The translations under genes were made by a program, and so were the position numbers. From Colias croceus (lineage: Eukaryota; Arthropoda; Insecta; Lepidoptera; Pieridae), in assembly GCF_905220415.1 (NCBI RefSeq), contig NC_059541.1, positions 11,482,501 through 11,546,500 of the forward strand: 64,000 bases of DNA. The letters are read 5' to 3'. Below the pieces are notes generated by a model that saw only the letters and a list, made by a program, of their open reading frames with translations, was not told the origin of the DNA and ran no database searches. Shown here one piece after another: positions 1-9,937 of this stretch (position 1 is the first letter of the stretch; each line of letters starts with the position of its first letter).

Positions 1-1100
1 AGTTTTTATAAAAATGAAACATGTGTTGGTTCAAGTTCAGGTTCAGGTTCAAAAAACTTCTCCTTTTAATAAGCACACCGTATAGGTTAACCTTAAACTT
101 CTTTAGTAATAAAATAACATCAAGGAACGCATTTAAATCTAAAATAAATATTATTAAAGTCCACTCTATGAATTTTAATTCATGAAAATTGTGACTAAAT
201 TATTCAATGGAGCGTAGTAGAGCTTATGATTCTATTAACATTTTACACAAGCAGTTTGCATTTATAATATGGGAACAATTTTATTGTAATATCTCTGCTA
301 TGACCTTCCGTTGAAACAAAAGTATTAGGATTTCTCTGACTTTATTACCAATTGGAGACCATATTTTAGTAATAAGGTAACATTTTTGTTCATGAATATT
401 ATTCTTCTACTGTTGATTTTCATTATAGGTTACAGTTTTCACTAAACTAATGCGAGCGTGATGAAAGAAATGTATTTTTAAAGTCCGAGACTGTAAAGAC
501 ACATATCTTTAGATCCTCGGGCTAGTGCAGAAGCATGCTTTTACACTTGAAACTGTACAATAAGTAATAATGCCATTATTTCTAGTAGCTTTAGCACAAC
601 TAGTTCTAGTTTTATTTCATATTCTTAAAAGTTCTAAGCAAGCATGCTAAAGCAAGCATGGTATAATTTGTGTCGTAATCTTTACACTTTTAAACAGTTT
701 ATGTACCAAAGAATGCATATTCCAGCAGTAATTCTAACTTCAAAAACATTAATTTTACAGCGTTTTTAATCGAAATTCGCTCTCGTAAAACTACGCTGTT
801 TAATCTATAACTATTTTTCAATATAGTCTCGCAATATCGGTTATGAATTTCGTCTAGCTCACTCAGCGATGTACGTGCTCCAAATATATTATTTCGGGGG
901 AAAAAATTGGAATCGAACGCACTAAATATAAATATCTTGAATTGTTGCGCAGAACGTGGTTCCTCCAGATATTACCGGCTGAATATTTGAGGATTAGCAC
1001 GGTTTCTTACGTTATGACGTTTGCTATTGTTCGTAGATTTGATTTCGAAGTAGGTTATACATTATGCGTGGCTAGATTTTAGCGGCAAATAAGAATATAG
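1..1100. other. AT-rich stretch without a recognisable gene
   Basis: I see no coding exon, RNA gene or clear repeat here. A short run of imperfect TTCAGG/TTCAAG units sits at about 31-55, and AAGCATGC-type octamers recur near 531 and 640. Frames are closed by frequent stop codons. Confidence 0.5.
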
Positions 1101-1538
1101 ATGAGTCATTTATTAAAGCTGTACATAATAATGCATCTGTATTATAATACGATAAAGTATTTAAGTTTACAGGCCCTAAACTCTGGCACCAAGGTCCGAT
1201 TTGAAATACTGTCAACTCAAGCATATTTTTATGACTTTTTTATCGCTAAGCTACAAGTTATTTCTTATAGTTTGTGCAGTATAGGTTCTAAATATGTAAA
1301 ATTGAGTATATTCTTCGAACTCGAGTTGAGCACGCGTCAAGGAGAAATAGGTGACTCTCTCCTAGGTTATCTAACTTCACAGGAGATCACGTTCATAGAA
1401 GCATCAAATAATTTACTTTGTAAGGGCTATGTGAACAATATTGTGAAGAATAAATTTCAAAGCATTATAGCATACGTAATAATTATTATCCGTAGAGAGA
1501 CTTTCAAAATTTTCAAGCTTTCTTTTATATCTGATTGA
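1101..1538 (+). other. Open frame of 145 codons, coding status doubtful
   Basis: An ATG-initiated frame runs 145 codons to a TGA. The predicted peptide is rich in Ile, Tyr, Leu and Ser, has no motif, domain or convincing membrane segment that I recognise, and reads like translated AT-rich noncoding DNA. No TATA box, splice context or neighbouring exon supports it. By a rough stop-frequency estimate a frame this long is uncommon but not impossible by chance in a window of this size. I do not assign a function. Confidence 0.12.
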
Positions 1539-1573
1539 AATATTTGTTCCAAGTTCTTATGTTAAAAGTAATA

Positions 1574-1609
1574 TAGGGTGTCCCAATAAGAACGCAAGAT
1601 TTAAATTTG
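1574..1609 (+). repeat. Left terminal inverted repeat of mariner-type element
   Basis: This 36-bp repeat pairs with 2424-2459 on the opposite strand with a single T/C difference. It is preceded by TA. Confidence 0.85.
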
Positions 1610-1701
1610 ACATAAAACGCAGATATTTAAAAAAAAATTGTGAAAACTTTATTATATCATAAAGTAGACAAGATGAGGTTATGTTTGGAACAACACATCA
1701 G

Positions 1702-2344
1702 TTAATGGCCGCCGCGGCTTTGCTGGCACATACGCGATCTTTTCATGAAATTTTCAATGACCGTTTTACATAAATGCTGTGGTATTTCATTAATACAGCG
1801 TCCAATTTCGTCTTTTAAGGCTTGAGTCGTCGTCGGCTTAATCGCATAAACCATCGATTTCAAAAAACCCCTAAATCGCATGATCTAGGTGGCCAATTAT
1901 GGTCCCCAAAGCGTGAAATAACACGACCGAGAAATGACTGATACAGCAATTGTATTGTTTCTCTGGCTGTATGACAGGTGGCGCCGTCTTGTTGAAACCA
2001 CATCCCCTCCAGCATGCAAGACGCAAATCTTTCGTCAAAATTCGCTGCATAGTGGATTCGGAAACACCAATTTTTGGAGCTCGTTGTTGAATTGAGATGG
2101 ATGGAGTTTGAGCGATATCATCACGTACAGCTGCGATATTTTCGGTTGATCGACCTGGTCGAAGGCGCATTGTTGTCTTTACATCACTAACAGACCCAGT
2201 TTCAGCAAATTTTTCCATTAATCTCTTTACTGATCGCAATTTCTTTGATCGCAATTTGCGTATTGTATAGCCGCAAAACTTTCACTATTTTGGTAAAACA
2301 AATTTTACAATGAGAATGCGTTGATCCTTCGTTAAGCGTTCCAT
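1702..2344 (-). pseudogene. Mariner-type transposase pseudogene
   Basis: Reading leftward from an ATG at 2342-2344, the start MERLTKDQRI is typical of the N-terminus of this transposase group. The frame soon breaks, and the helix-turn-helix part resumes in 2254-2005 (LMEKFAETGSVSDV, then GVSESTMQRIL). A second frame carries the catalytic-domain segment with FQQDGATCHTARE, which holds the second acidic residue, and then GDHNWPPRSCDL, which is cut off before the usual third-acidic-residue motif. The C-terminal tail ends at a TAA at 1702-1704. The region with the first catalytic Asp is missing. The reading frame is interrupted several times, so no active enzyme is encoded. Confidence 0.85.
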
Positions 2345-2423
2345 TTTTACTAACCTTATACCTTCTACTAAAAAAAAATAACACTTGTTGATATATGTCA
2401 AACAATGACACTTCGAATGGCGC

Positions 2424-2459
2424 CAAATTTAAATCTTGCGTTCTTGTTGGGACACCCTA
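2424..2459 (-). repeat. Right terminal inverted repeat of mariner-type element
   Basis: This is the inverse partner of 1574-1609, with 35 of 36 positions matching. It is followed by TA at 2460-2461. Confidence 0.85.
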
Positions 2460-2657
2460 TATAATAATATGGTAGTGTAGTGCTTTAAAAGGCAAATGTC
2501 CCATATATTTTATAGAATTAAATACAATTTATAAACAATGCTTTCAAGCAAAATGAAGACTACAAAATACTTAATTATGAATCGGGATACCTTTGCAGCC
2601 TGCAAAATAAAATCATGTGATGGAATGAAATCCACCGTGACCTTACTTTATATCCAA

Positions 2658-2894
2658 CTAGCTTTCCACCCGCAGATTCGCCCGCGCAATCAAAGAAAAA
2701 CCCGCATAGTTCCCGTTCCCGTGGGATTTCCGGGATAAAACTTATTTCCCGGTGTAAAAAGTAGCCTATGTCCTTTCTCGAGTATCAAAATATCTCTATA
2801 CGAAATTTCATGCAAATTGGTTCAGTAGTTAAGGCGTGATTGAGAAACAGACAGACAGACAGAGTTACTTTCACATTTATAATATTAGTATGGA
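2658..2894 (-). mobile_element. Short non-autonomous Helitron-like element (group A)
   Basis: On the minus strand it begins TCCATACTAATATT after an A and ends CTAG before a T, the A/T insertion pattern of Helitrons. It carries the group A body: CAGACAGA-type run, ACTGAACCAATTT, CCCGTTCCCGT in reverse. It is 237 bp, the same length as the copy at 28818-29054. No coding capacity. Confidence 0.75.
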
Positions 2895-3330
2895 TTGTTT
2901 CTACGAGCTTCAAATTCAAATACGATGCATTTGTTTGACATACCATTACACATGTCCCGAACATATCTGAGACGGGTACCAGACGTATCACGAGGTCTGA
3001 GCACAAAGCCCTAATGCAAATAGCCTCGTCATTCGTTTAAGAGAATTTATTCATGAAATTGTATTGCAATGCATGATCCGTTTTTCTTCTAGTGGAATGT
3101 AAATTGAAGGTAGACAAGTGGAAAGTGAATTGTGGGATTGATATTTAAATAAGAATGTTTTTGATAAATATTTGGCAAATTAGAAATGTGTTAAGTTAGT
3201 ACAGAACCAGTTGTTGTGTATTCTTATTTCTGGAAAAATATGATGTGATACTTTTTAGTAACCGTGTGTTTAAATATGATGAATGATATTAAAAATATGT
3301 TTAAGAATTGAAAAAAATATATTTTATTGA

Positions 3331-3390
3331 CAACACACTACTACACATACACACACTACACTACAGACTACATACACTACACGACTACAC
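3331..3390 (+). repeat. CACTA-rich simple sequence
   Basis: Imperfect short units of the type CACTA/CATACACTA fill about 60 bp. No gene is associated with it. Confidence 0.6.
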
Positions 3391-3867
3391 GATAAAATAA
3401 CTACTAATTGTTAACCAAAAATTTGGATAGTATGTGTTAAGAGTCCAAAAATGTGTATGTGTTTATTTGGTCAGTTTGTTTCCCAAATTAATTATTGGAT
3501 ATTTCGTAATAAAAAACGTATTTACAAGTCTCTACATACCGCTCTACATATAACAAAAATCCTATTTCCCAATACCTAAAACAGAAACGTAACTGACGTT
3601 CCAAACTAAACCTGTCTATAAATGCAATATTGATTGAGATTCCAAATATGTCGTGTAGCACGTGGTATATTCGAGATTACCGACCAATTCGCATGATACT
3701 TGAGGCTTGACCAATTTGCATGTAGATTTACATAACATAAGACAGGGTACATGTGTTTTATACACGAGTTAGTAGATAGCATGTTATGTAAGGAATGAAA
3801 GTAATTTTGCAGAATTGTTTCCAAAGTCGCTTCATTCTTTACTAAATTGTTTTAATAGTACAAATTG

Positions 3868-3965
3868 TTATTTTTGGATTCACGGCATTCAAATGCTTTC
3901 GCCAGGGTACCAGGGTTTGAGTCCCGCCTCGTGATCGAATTTTTTCTATTCTTCATAAATTTATG
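3868..3965 (+). repeat. tRNA-derived SINE head fragment
   Basis: A B-box-like GGGTTTGAGTCCC at 3913-3925 is followed by GCCTCGTGATC and a T-rich run. The same downstream string reappears at about 52814-52838, so this is an interspersed family. The A-box half is weak, so it is a degraded copy at best. Confidence 0.4.
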
Positions 3966-4008
3966 TTTTTATAGTATTTTTAACATAGACATAGCGGTTT
4001 GTGAATAT

Positions 4009-4050
4009 TTTATTTATTTATTTATTTATTTTTTTTTATTTATTTATTAG
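4009..4050 (-). repeat. 3' tail of the LINE, AATAAA-type units
   Basis: About 40 bp of repeated TTTA with a T run on the plus strand marks the 3' end of the minus-strand LINE. Confidence 0.7.
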
Positions 4051-4478
4051 ACACACCAATAATGACTCAATTAACACAATTTACAGAAATACATTAATCA
4101 TTATTTCCTAAACTGAATTGGCCATAAAGCAGGCGTGTACAACAATTATAAAAAAAACAGGTCTTAAAATTTTTCAGTTTTAAGTCTAAAAATACATAGT
4201 TAATCAAATTTATCATCCATCGAGAAAAAAAAATAAGTACATAGTTATAAAAACATAAAATTCATTACACAATTAAAAATTTATCAAGAATACATAAAAT
4301 GAATACTACAATAATAACATGAATAAAATTTTTGAAATTTTATACATCCATGAAATAAAAAAAAAATAAATATGTAAAATTCAATTAAAACATGGCTAAA
4401 ACACATAAATTATAAAATAAAAACACATAAAAGAAAATATGTCAATTACATCAAAAATCCATCAAAAATCCAAAACAG

Positions 4479-7100
4479 TCACTGAATAACCTTTACTATT
4501 TTATTTTTAAAACTATAAAAATTATCGTGAAAGATGTCAATGTCAACGTTATTACTATGTTGTAAGCTATTTCTTTTATTGGTAACACTATTGTACGTTT
4601 TCATTAACCTATTAAATGGACTATTCTTTTTTAAATTGGTACGGGATAGACTTGGGCAGAAAGTACTAGAAACACCGTAACGTGGAATAGAGCGTGGAAC
4701 TGACAAATTCAAATACATAATTAGGTTAGAGCAAAGGTTCCCATGAATAATTTTATGCAATGTATATAAATCAAGTAAATGACGGCGATTCTCCAATGAG
4801 CTCAATTTAAAATGATCCAGTCTATCTCTGTAATCTGCCCTAACCGAAATACGGTGATCCTTAAAAGCTAAGTACTTTGTGAAAGCTTTCTGTAGGCGTT
4901 CAATGCGGCCTATATGAATTTGATACTGCGGATTCCAAATCGTACTAGCATATTCTAAATGACTACGTACTAGGGCATTAAATAGGCAAATTATCGTACT
5001 TGCTTTTCTGAAATCTTTAGTATTTCGTTTTATAAAACCTAGCATCTGCCAAGCTTTAGAACATATATGATCAATATGCTTTGAAAAGTTTAGTTTTTTG
5101 TCAAGTAATATACCTAGATCACGAACTACTGACACTTCCTTAACAGGTTGTTGATTAATCGTGTAAGCTGATTTAAAAGAATTCTTTTTTCTAGAAAATT
5201 TTATGTGAAGGCACTTGTCAGCGTTAATCTCCATTTTATTATTCCTACACCAGACTTGAATAGCATTTATATCATGCTGCAGAAGATATGCGTCATCAGA
5301 ATTGTTCACACTACGATAAAGTTTTAGGTCGTCGGCAAAGATTGAGCAATTACTATAACTAATGCAGTTAGATATGTCATTGATAAAGATTAAGAAGAGA
5401 GTCGGGCCTAGGTGTGACCCTTGGGGAACCCCTGACGTCGCAATATATTCACGAGACCTGAATCCACCCATGGTCACCCTTTGAACCCTATGGTGAAGAT
5501 AAGAATGAAACCATTGGATGAGAGTTCCGTGGAAGCCATAATTCTTCAATTTTACCAACAGTGTTGCATGATCGACTTTGTCAAATGCACTGCTGAAGTC
5601 TGTGTATATGGCATCCGTTTCAGAGCCACTATCTAAGCATTCGCTGATATATGTTGAATAGTGCAGTAAATTTGACACTGTCGACCGATTTTTGCAAAAT
5701 CCATGCTGAAAATCATTGATAAGGTTGCTAAAGTATGGAGTAACGGCGGATAGTACCAAACGTTCAAATATTTTTGAGAAAGTGTTTAGTAGAGAAACCG
5801 GACGGTAATTCTTGACATCATCTTTATCGCCTTTCTTGTAAATAGGGACGATATTTGCTGTCTTCCACGCGGTTGGAAAAATCGAAGACTCTAGGGATTT
5901 CTGAAATATGATTTTGAGCGGAAAGGAAAGATTATGGCTGGTTTTAATAATAAAAAATGGCGGGATTCCATCCGGTCCTGCGCCCTTACTAGGATCGAGG
6001 GAACGGAGCAATTTTAGAATATGGCTCTCAATTACCTCGATATTATATATGGAGAATTGTGAATATATATCATTATCCGCGGTAAATACTTGCTGGTCAC
6101 TACATGAGAATATTGAATTAAAATGAGAAGCAAAGAGCTCGGAAATGCCAGGTCCAGTATCGGAAGACAAATTTCCTAATTTCATCCTAGAGGGAAAAGT
6201 CGACGAACAACCCCTACGACTTTTAATGAACGTCCAGAATTTTTTAGGATGATGCTTTATTGAAGCTTCTATACTAGTTATATAGTCTTTATATTGAGAT
6301 TTAATTGATTTATTAATTCTTTTACTCAGGATGCCGACTTCTAGATTGTCTCTAGGATTTTTATAGATTTTAAACCTTTTACGCAGTTTTTCTTTTTCCG
6401 AGATTAGCTTAATAAGATCCTTTCTATACCAAATAGGATATTTTCGGCTTTTTGTTTTATGGCTGGGAACGTGAAGATTAATTACATCATTGATCAAACT
6501 ATAAAACTTTGAGACCATAGCATTGACATCTTTACACGAAACCAATTCCTGTTCCCAGTTTATCTCTGACAGCTTGGAGTTAATCAAATAATAATCAGAT
6601 TTGAAAAATTTTCGACTTGCATATGGTTTGTTTATTAAATATTTAGATTTAGATAATGCTACATTAATTTTAATTGCCGGATGATGAGGATCTAATCTAG
6701 CTAAGGGAACAGAAACCTTTGATACTACAATCTGACAATTTCGGCCAAAAACTAAATCTAAAATTCGCTGGTTATGATTTTTAACATTATTAAATTGGAG
6801 TAAATCATTTTGAGACATGAAATCGACTAGAGACAAGCCAGTTGAAGTATCATAGTTGCAAGGGCGTAAATACATATCTGATTCCACCGTCCAGTCGATA
6901 AATCCCATATTAAAATCCCCTATAACTATTGATTCACATGGATGCGATTGTATAGCATTACTTATATTTTCCAAAATACCATCTACTACATAAGAACACA
7001 CTGGAGGAGGTAAGTAAACAGCACATAGTAAGATATCCCTAGTTTTGCCCTCCGATATGCATTTCAATGAAATCCATAAATCTTCATAATACACTTTCAA
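4479..7100 (-). CDS. LINE ORF2, main part: endonuclease C-terminal half and reverse transcriptase
   Basis: This 873-codon frame encodes most of the retrotransposon polymerase. Residues 1-145 are the second half of an AP-type endonuclease, with GDFN at 61-64 and LDLVFG near 114; the final acidic-His motif reads DPHHPAI at 137-143. The reverse transcriptase occupies about 360-640: KNYRPVSLLN (430-439), the Asp-bearing block DFSSAFDKVDH (501-511), GVPQGSHLGP (557-566) and the catalytic FADD box (588-591). The tail has the usual LEYAS-IWNPQ and RIERLQKAF blocks. The endonuclease start lies in a different frame (7084-7458), so the enzyme is split by a frameshift. Function on RNA templates at nicked target DNA is inferred from the family. 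Confidence 0.9.
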   Translation of the reverse strand: MKVYYEDLWISLKCISEGKTRDILLCAVYLPPPVCSYVVDGILENISNAIQSHPCESIVIGDFNMGFIDWTVESDMYLRPCNYDTSTGLSLVDFMSQNDLLQFNNVKNHNQRILDLVFGRNCQIVVSKVSVPLARLDPHHPAIKINVALSKSKYLINKPYASRKFFKSDYYLINSKLSEINWEQELVSCKDVNAMVSKFYSLINDVINLHVPSHKTKSRKYPIWYRKDLIKLISEKEKLRKRFKIYKNPRDNLEVGILSKRINKSIKSQYKDYITSIEASIKHHPKKFWTFIKSRRGCSSTFPSRMKLGNLSSDTGPGISELFASHFNSIFSCSDQQVFTADNDIYSQFSIYNIEVIESHILKLLRSLDPSKGAGPDGIPPFFIIKTSHNLSFPLKIIFQKSLESSIFPTAWKTANIVPIYKKGDKDDVKNYRPVSLLNTFSKIFERLVLSAVTPYFSNLINDFQHGFCKNRSTVSNLLHYSTYISECLDSGSETDAIYTDFSSAFDKVDHATLLVKLKNYGFHGTLIQWFHSYLHHRVQRVTMGGFRSREYIATSGVPQGSHLGPTLFLIFINDISNCISYSNCSIFADDLKLYRSVNNSDDAYLLQHDINAIQVWCRNNKMEINADKCLHIKFSRKKNSFKSAYTINQQPVKEVSVVRDLGILLDKKLNFSKHIDHICSKAWQMLGFIKRNTKDFRKASTIICLFNALVRSHLEYASTIWNPQYQIHIGRIERLQKAFTKYLAFKDHRISVRADYRDRLDHFKLSSLENRRHLLDLYTLHKIIHGNLCSNLIMYLNLSVPRSIPRYGVSSTFCPSLSRTNLKKNSPFNRLMKTYNSVTNKRNSLQHSNNVDIDIFHDNFYSFKNKIVKVIQ

Positions 7101-7458
7101 GGTGACGCATACGAACAGATTGAATTTCTTTAGATATAGCTATAATAACACCACCACCTCTCGTCTTTATAGATGCCGTAGATTGCCGGTCTCTTCTATA
7201 TATATTATAATTTTCATTTAAAATCTCATTATCAAATACTGAACAATCCAACCAAGTTTCCGTACCAATAATTATGTCGTATTCGGTTTGCAGTGACATT
7301 AACCTTATACCATCTAGTTTAGTTTTCATACCTCGAAAATTTTGATAATATATATTGAATGGTAAAATATTGAATATGGGACTTTTTCCTAGGGCAATGA
7401 TATTATAATTTGTTAAGAGATTCGAAATTCTTAATTTGTATGGGTTGAGATCGCTCAT
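7084..7458 (-). CDS. LINE ORF2, N-terminal endonuclease fragment (frameshifted)
   Basis: A 124-codon frame starts MSDLNPYKLRI inside the end of ORF1 (56-bp overlap, different frame) and carries the first endonuclease motifs: IYYQNFRGMKTK (N-terminal Asn block), ETWLD near residue 68 (catalytic Glu) and RGGGVIIAI. It stops at 7084, while the continuation (LWISLKC, AVYLPP, GDFN) opens in another frame at 7100. One or two bases gained or lost between about 7084 and 7110 would explain this. The overlap with ORF1 is a common LINE arrangement. Confidence 0.85.
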   Translation of the reverse strand: MSDLNPYKLRISNLLTNYNIIALGKSPIFNILPFNIYYQNFRGMKTKLDGIRLMSLQTEYDIIIGTETWLDCSVFDNEILNENYNIYRRDRQSTASIKTRGGGVIIAISKEIQSVRMRHLESVL

Positions 7459-8515
7459 CCTTCCGGGTCAAAATTCTCCCGTTTCTTACCCAGACAAATT
7501 TTATACCTTTTTCCTTTGCAACGAGGCGTGTTTTAGCATGAAGGGACTTATAATATGGAGATAAATGTTCCGACACATAGATAGGAGCCTTATTTCCACC
7601 ATAACCCAACAAACTAGAATTAATACGATCGTTTTGTGTGTTATTATTAAACTTTGACACAGCTGATATTATTCCATCTCGAACGTGTGTACTACGGAGC
7701 TTAAAAATAATAGATCTCGGTCTTTTATTAGAATCGTCGAGTTTTCTTACGCGTGTACATGTTATAATGTCGGATTCCTGAATTGGGTAGGAAACGATGG
7801 AGCAAAGCTGCTTCATTACAGAAATTAAGTTTTCGGCTTTATTTTCAGGCAGTCCGTTCACCTCCACATTATTCTCACGTGCATGTTGTTCTAATAAATT
7901 AATGCGCATTGATAAATCGCTGACATTAGATTGCAATACAGAATACTCTTTTTTCAAAATCGAAGTAGTATCTTGAATGTGTTTAAATTCGCACTTTAAT
8001 TGGTCATAGTCGGCGCATAAGAAATCTAAAGTCTTTTGAAAGTCATTTAAAACTGATAATTGGTCTCTGATCCCATTTAACTCCTTCGATATATAAGAAT
8101 CGATTGATGCTTTAACAGCCTCATGCACTGCTGATTGAATTTCGCTTTTTATTAAGGATAATAAGTTCGGATCACAAATTGTTGACTTAGATTGGTTCTG
8201 CGCCGATTTCTTTCGATGAGTAATGTTGCTTTGAATTATTTGCTCGTCATCTGAAGAACTTGTAATTTTATGTGTAAGTGCATTTGAGCGAACCGGGGTA
8301 TTTGAATTGTCACCTCTAGGAATCTTTTTATTGCGGCATGCCTGACAAGTCCATCCCCTTTTTTGCGATTCCGACATTAAGTTGAATTTCTTAAGGGGGA
8401 TGTTAGCGCACAACAGATCGAAACGACTTGTGCAGTGTAGACAAGATAGGTATTCGAGTCCACTAATGATATTTGGGCATGCACAACACAAGAGACCTTT
8501 ATTATTAGAGGCCAT
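7403..8515 (-). CDS. LINE ORF1, zinc-binding and coiled-coil protein
   Basis: This is a 370-residue frame. Residues 10-60 resemble a PHD-type zinc finger: Cys at 10/11 and 13, C25-x2-C28, C36, then W55-x-C57-x2-C60. The usual His before C36 is replaced in SRFDLLC. A helical stretch at about 130-225 with spaced Leu/Ile/Val looks like a coiled coil. The region ENNVEVNGLPENKAENL is typical of ORF1 proteins in insect LINEs, which bind the element RNA. The stop at 7403 lies inside the start of ORF2. It looks intact. Confidence 0.85.
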   Translation of the reverse strand: MASNNKGLLCCACPNIISGLEYLSCLHCTSRFDLLCANIPLKKFNLMSESQKRGWTCQACRNKKIPRGDNSNTPVRSNALTHKITSSSDDEQIIQSNITHRKKSAQNQSKSTICDPNLLSLIKSEIQSAVHEAVKASIDSYISKELNGIRDQLSVLNDFQKTLDFLCADYDQLKCEFKHIQDTTSILKKEYSVLQSNVSDLSMRINLLEQHARENNVEVNGLPENKAENLISVMKQLCSIVSYPIQESDIITCTRVRKLDDSNKRPRSIIFKLRSTHVRDGIISAVSKFNNNTQNDRINSSLLGYGGNKAPIYVSEHLSPYYKSLHAKTRLVAKEKGIKFVWVRNGRILTRKDERSQPIQIKNFESLNKL

Positions 8516-8640
8516 ATTTAATTTACTTTGATTTACTATAATATTATTACTATCTATTTTCTTTCTCTTTTTCCTCTCTTTATCCTTATATTCGGTAAAA
8601 GATTATGTAAGTTCTTGTTAAAGTAGATGATAAAAAAAAA

Positions 8641-8765
8641 AAAAAATGAAAAATATATTTGGTATTACGAGGGATCGAACCGAGGACTCAAGATTCTAAT
8701 ACCGATGTATGTTACATGAAGCCAAGCCAACCGTTGAGCGTCGAGTCAAATTACGCGATATTGTT
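8641..8765 (-). repeat. tRNA-derived SINE head, degraded
   Basis: On the minus strand a B box GGTTCGATCCC lies at about 8674-8684, with an A-box-like TTGGCTTGGCTTCATG about 50 bp upstream. A T run follows. The arms do not fold into a proper cloverleaf, so I call it a SINE or tRNA pseudogene rather than a tRNA gene. Confidence 0.45.
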
Positions 8766-9227
8766 CTTCGGATTTTTTAATTTATTTTTATCAGTTGTGA
8801 CTGAGGGTAATATAAAAATTTATAACGTTCACTTATAACGTAAATAAATACTTTCACTAGCACAATTTCGCACTGTTTGCACTTTATATTGTTTATTGTG
8901 TAACAGGATTGATAAATAATGTAATCAATCGCAATAAGCCAGGTGAGTTCACGTACAATATCACACGATTTCAATCAACAATAACTCTCAGCCGATTCAC
9001 CGACGTTTTATTATGTTTTGGAACTATTTTCAAATTTAGGATGACAATTTGGAGACTCTTAAAATGTTCTCTCAATAACAACACAACTTTAGACCACTTT
9101 AACTATTTTTAAATAACAAATGTTTAAGGACACAATGTTTACATGTCAGAGTTTGACAGATGAACTCTGATGAATATGAATTATATCTAACGTTTGATGC
9201 AGATATAGTCTATTATAAACCTGTACG
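8766..9227. other. Stretch without a recognisable gene
   Basis: I see no exon or identifiable repeat here. Small open frames on both strands show no motif. Confidence 0.5.
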
Positions 9228-9266
9228 ATTAATGAAACTGACGCAAGAAGTCCAATTTATGTGAAA
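9228..9266 (+). repeat. Left copy of a 39-bp direct repeat flanking a Helitron-like element
   Basis: This matches 9488-9526 at 37 of 39 positions. The shared core is CTGACGCAAGAAGTCC. Confidence 0.8.
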
Positions 9267-9478
9267 CTAGCTCTCCACCCGCAGCTTCGCCCGCGCAGAG
9301 AAAGAAAAACCCACATGGTTCCCGTTCCCGTGGTAATTCTGGGATTGCGTCATTTTCCCGGGATAAAAAGTAGCCTATGTCCTTTCTCGGGTATCCAAAT
9401 ATCTCCATACCAAATTTCATGAAAATTGGTTCAGTAGTTTAGGCGTGATTGAGTAACAGATAGACAGACAGAGTTACT
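9267..9478 (-). mobile_element. Helitron-like element (group A), 5' truncated
   Basis: It reads leftward to CTAG at 9267-9270 and shares the group A body with 28818-29054. It loses homology just after GAGTTACTTT, so the first 20 or so bases of the element (TCCATACTAATATTATAAATG) are missing. Confidence 0.7.
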
Positions 9479-9487
9479 TTGAGGGGG

Positions 9488-9526
9488 ATTGATGAACCTG
9501 ACGCAAGAAGTCCAATTTATGTGAAA
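9488..9526 (+). repeat. Right copy of the 39-bp direct repeat
   Basis: Partner of 9228-9266, with two substitutions. Helitrons do not make target duplications of this size, so it arose some other way. Confidence 0.8.
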
Positions 9527-9937
9527 TTTCTTCTTTATTACAAAATCACACCATAATATCTAACAGGATAATGAAAATTTATAATATATACTGACAGCGT
9601 ATCTAGAATGTATGGTTTTTAGTACAGTTATATTATAAATCTATAGAAGCATTTTTCTTTATTAAACTCAGACAAAGCCGGAGCGGTTATCTATAGTTTT
9701 TCCGCACTAGTGCTTGAAACAGACGTGCCAATTGGAATGAACACGAATGTAGGTAAAAGGTACAGTGCAAAAACGATTTATATAAAAGTCCTAGAGATTT
9801 TATACAATATGATTTTATATAATTTTTATAGTAACACCAATAGCGGGTAAAATTTTAAAAAGTTTTAAATATAAATGTTGAAATCCTTCAATGAAAGCAT
9901 AAATGAAAAGCAATTATAACATCCAACATTTCTACTA

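Larger units (their letters stand above)
1574..2459 (-). mobile_element. Internally deleted mariner-type (Tc1/mariner superfamily) transposon
   Basis: Terminal inverted repeats of 36 bp (1574-1609 and 2424-2459) match at 35 positions and begin TAGGGTGTCCC. Each end is flanked by TA (1572-1573 and 2460-2461), the usual target of this superfamily. The interior carries a broken transposase on the minus strand. At about 0.9 kb it is shorter than the usual 1.3 kb of full mariners, which fits the missing central part of the transposase. Confidence 0.85.
4009..8600 (-). mobile_element. Nearly full-length non-LTR retrotransposon, Jockey/CR1-like
   Basis: Three overlapping minus-strand frames give the order ORF1 (zinc-binding and coiled-coil protein) then ORF2 (AP endonuclease plus reverse transcriptase). 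The 3' untranslated part (about 4051-4478) runs into a TTTATT-type tail at 4009-4050, read as AATAAA units on the element strand. The 5' limit is not sharp; I place it just upstream of the ORF1 start at 8515. There are no long terminal repeats, RNase H or integrase. ORF2 has one frameshift near 7084-7100, and otherwise the frames are open, so the insertion looks recent. The exact clade within the Jockey/CR1 group needs a tree. Confidence 0.88.

Noticed and set aside
2202..2426. 74-codon minus-strand frame as a separate gene
   Set aside because: It is an out-of-frame reading across the start of the mariner transposase pseudogene.
5908..6126. Plus-strand 72-codon frame
   Set aside because: Antisense of the LINE reverse transcriptase.
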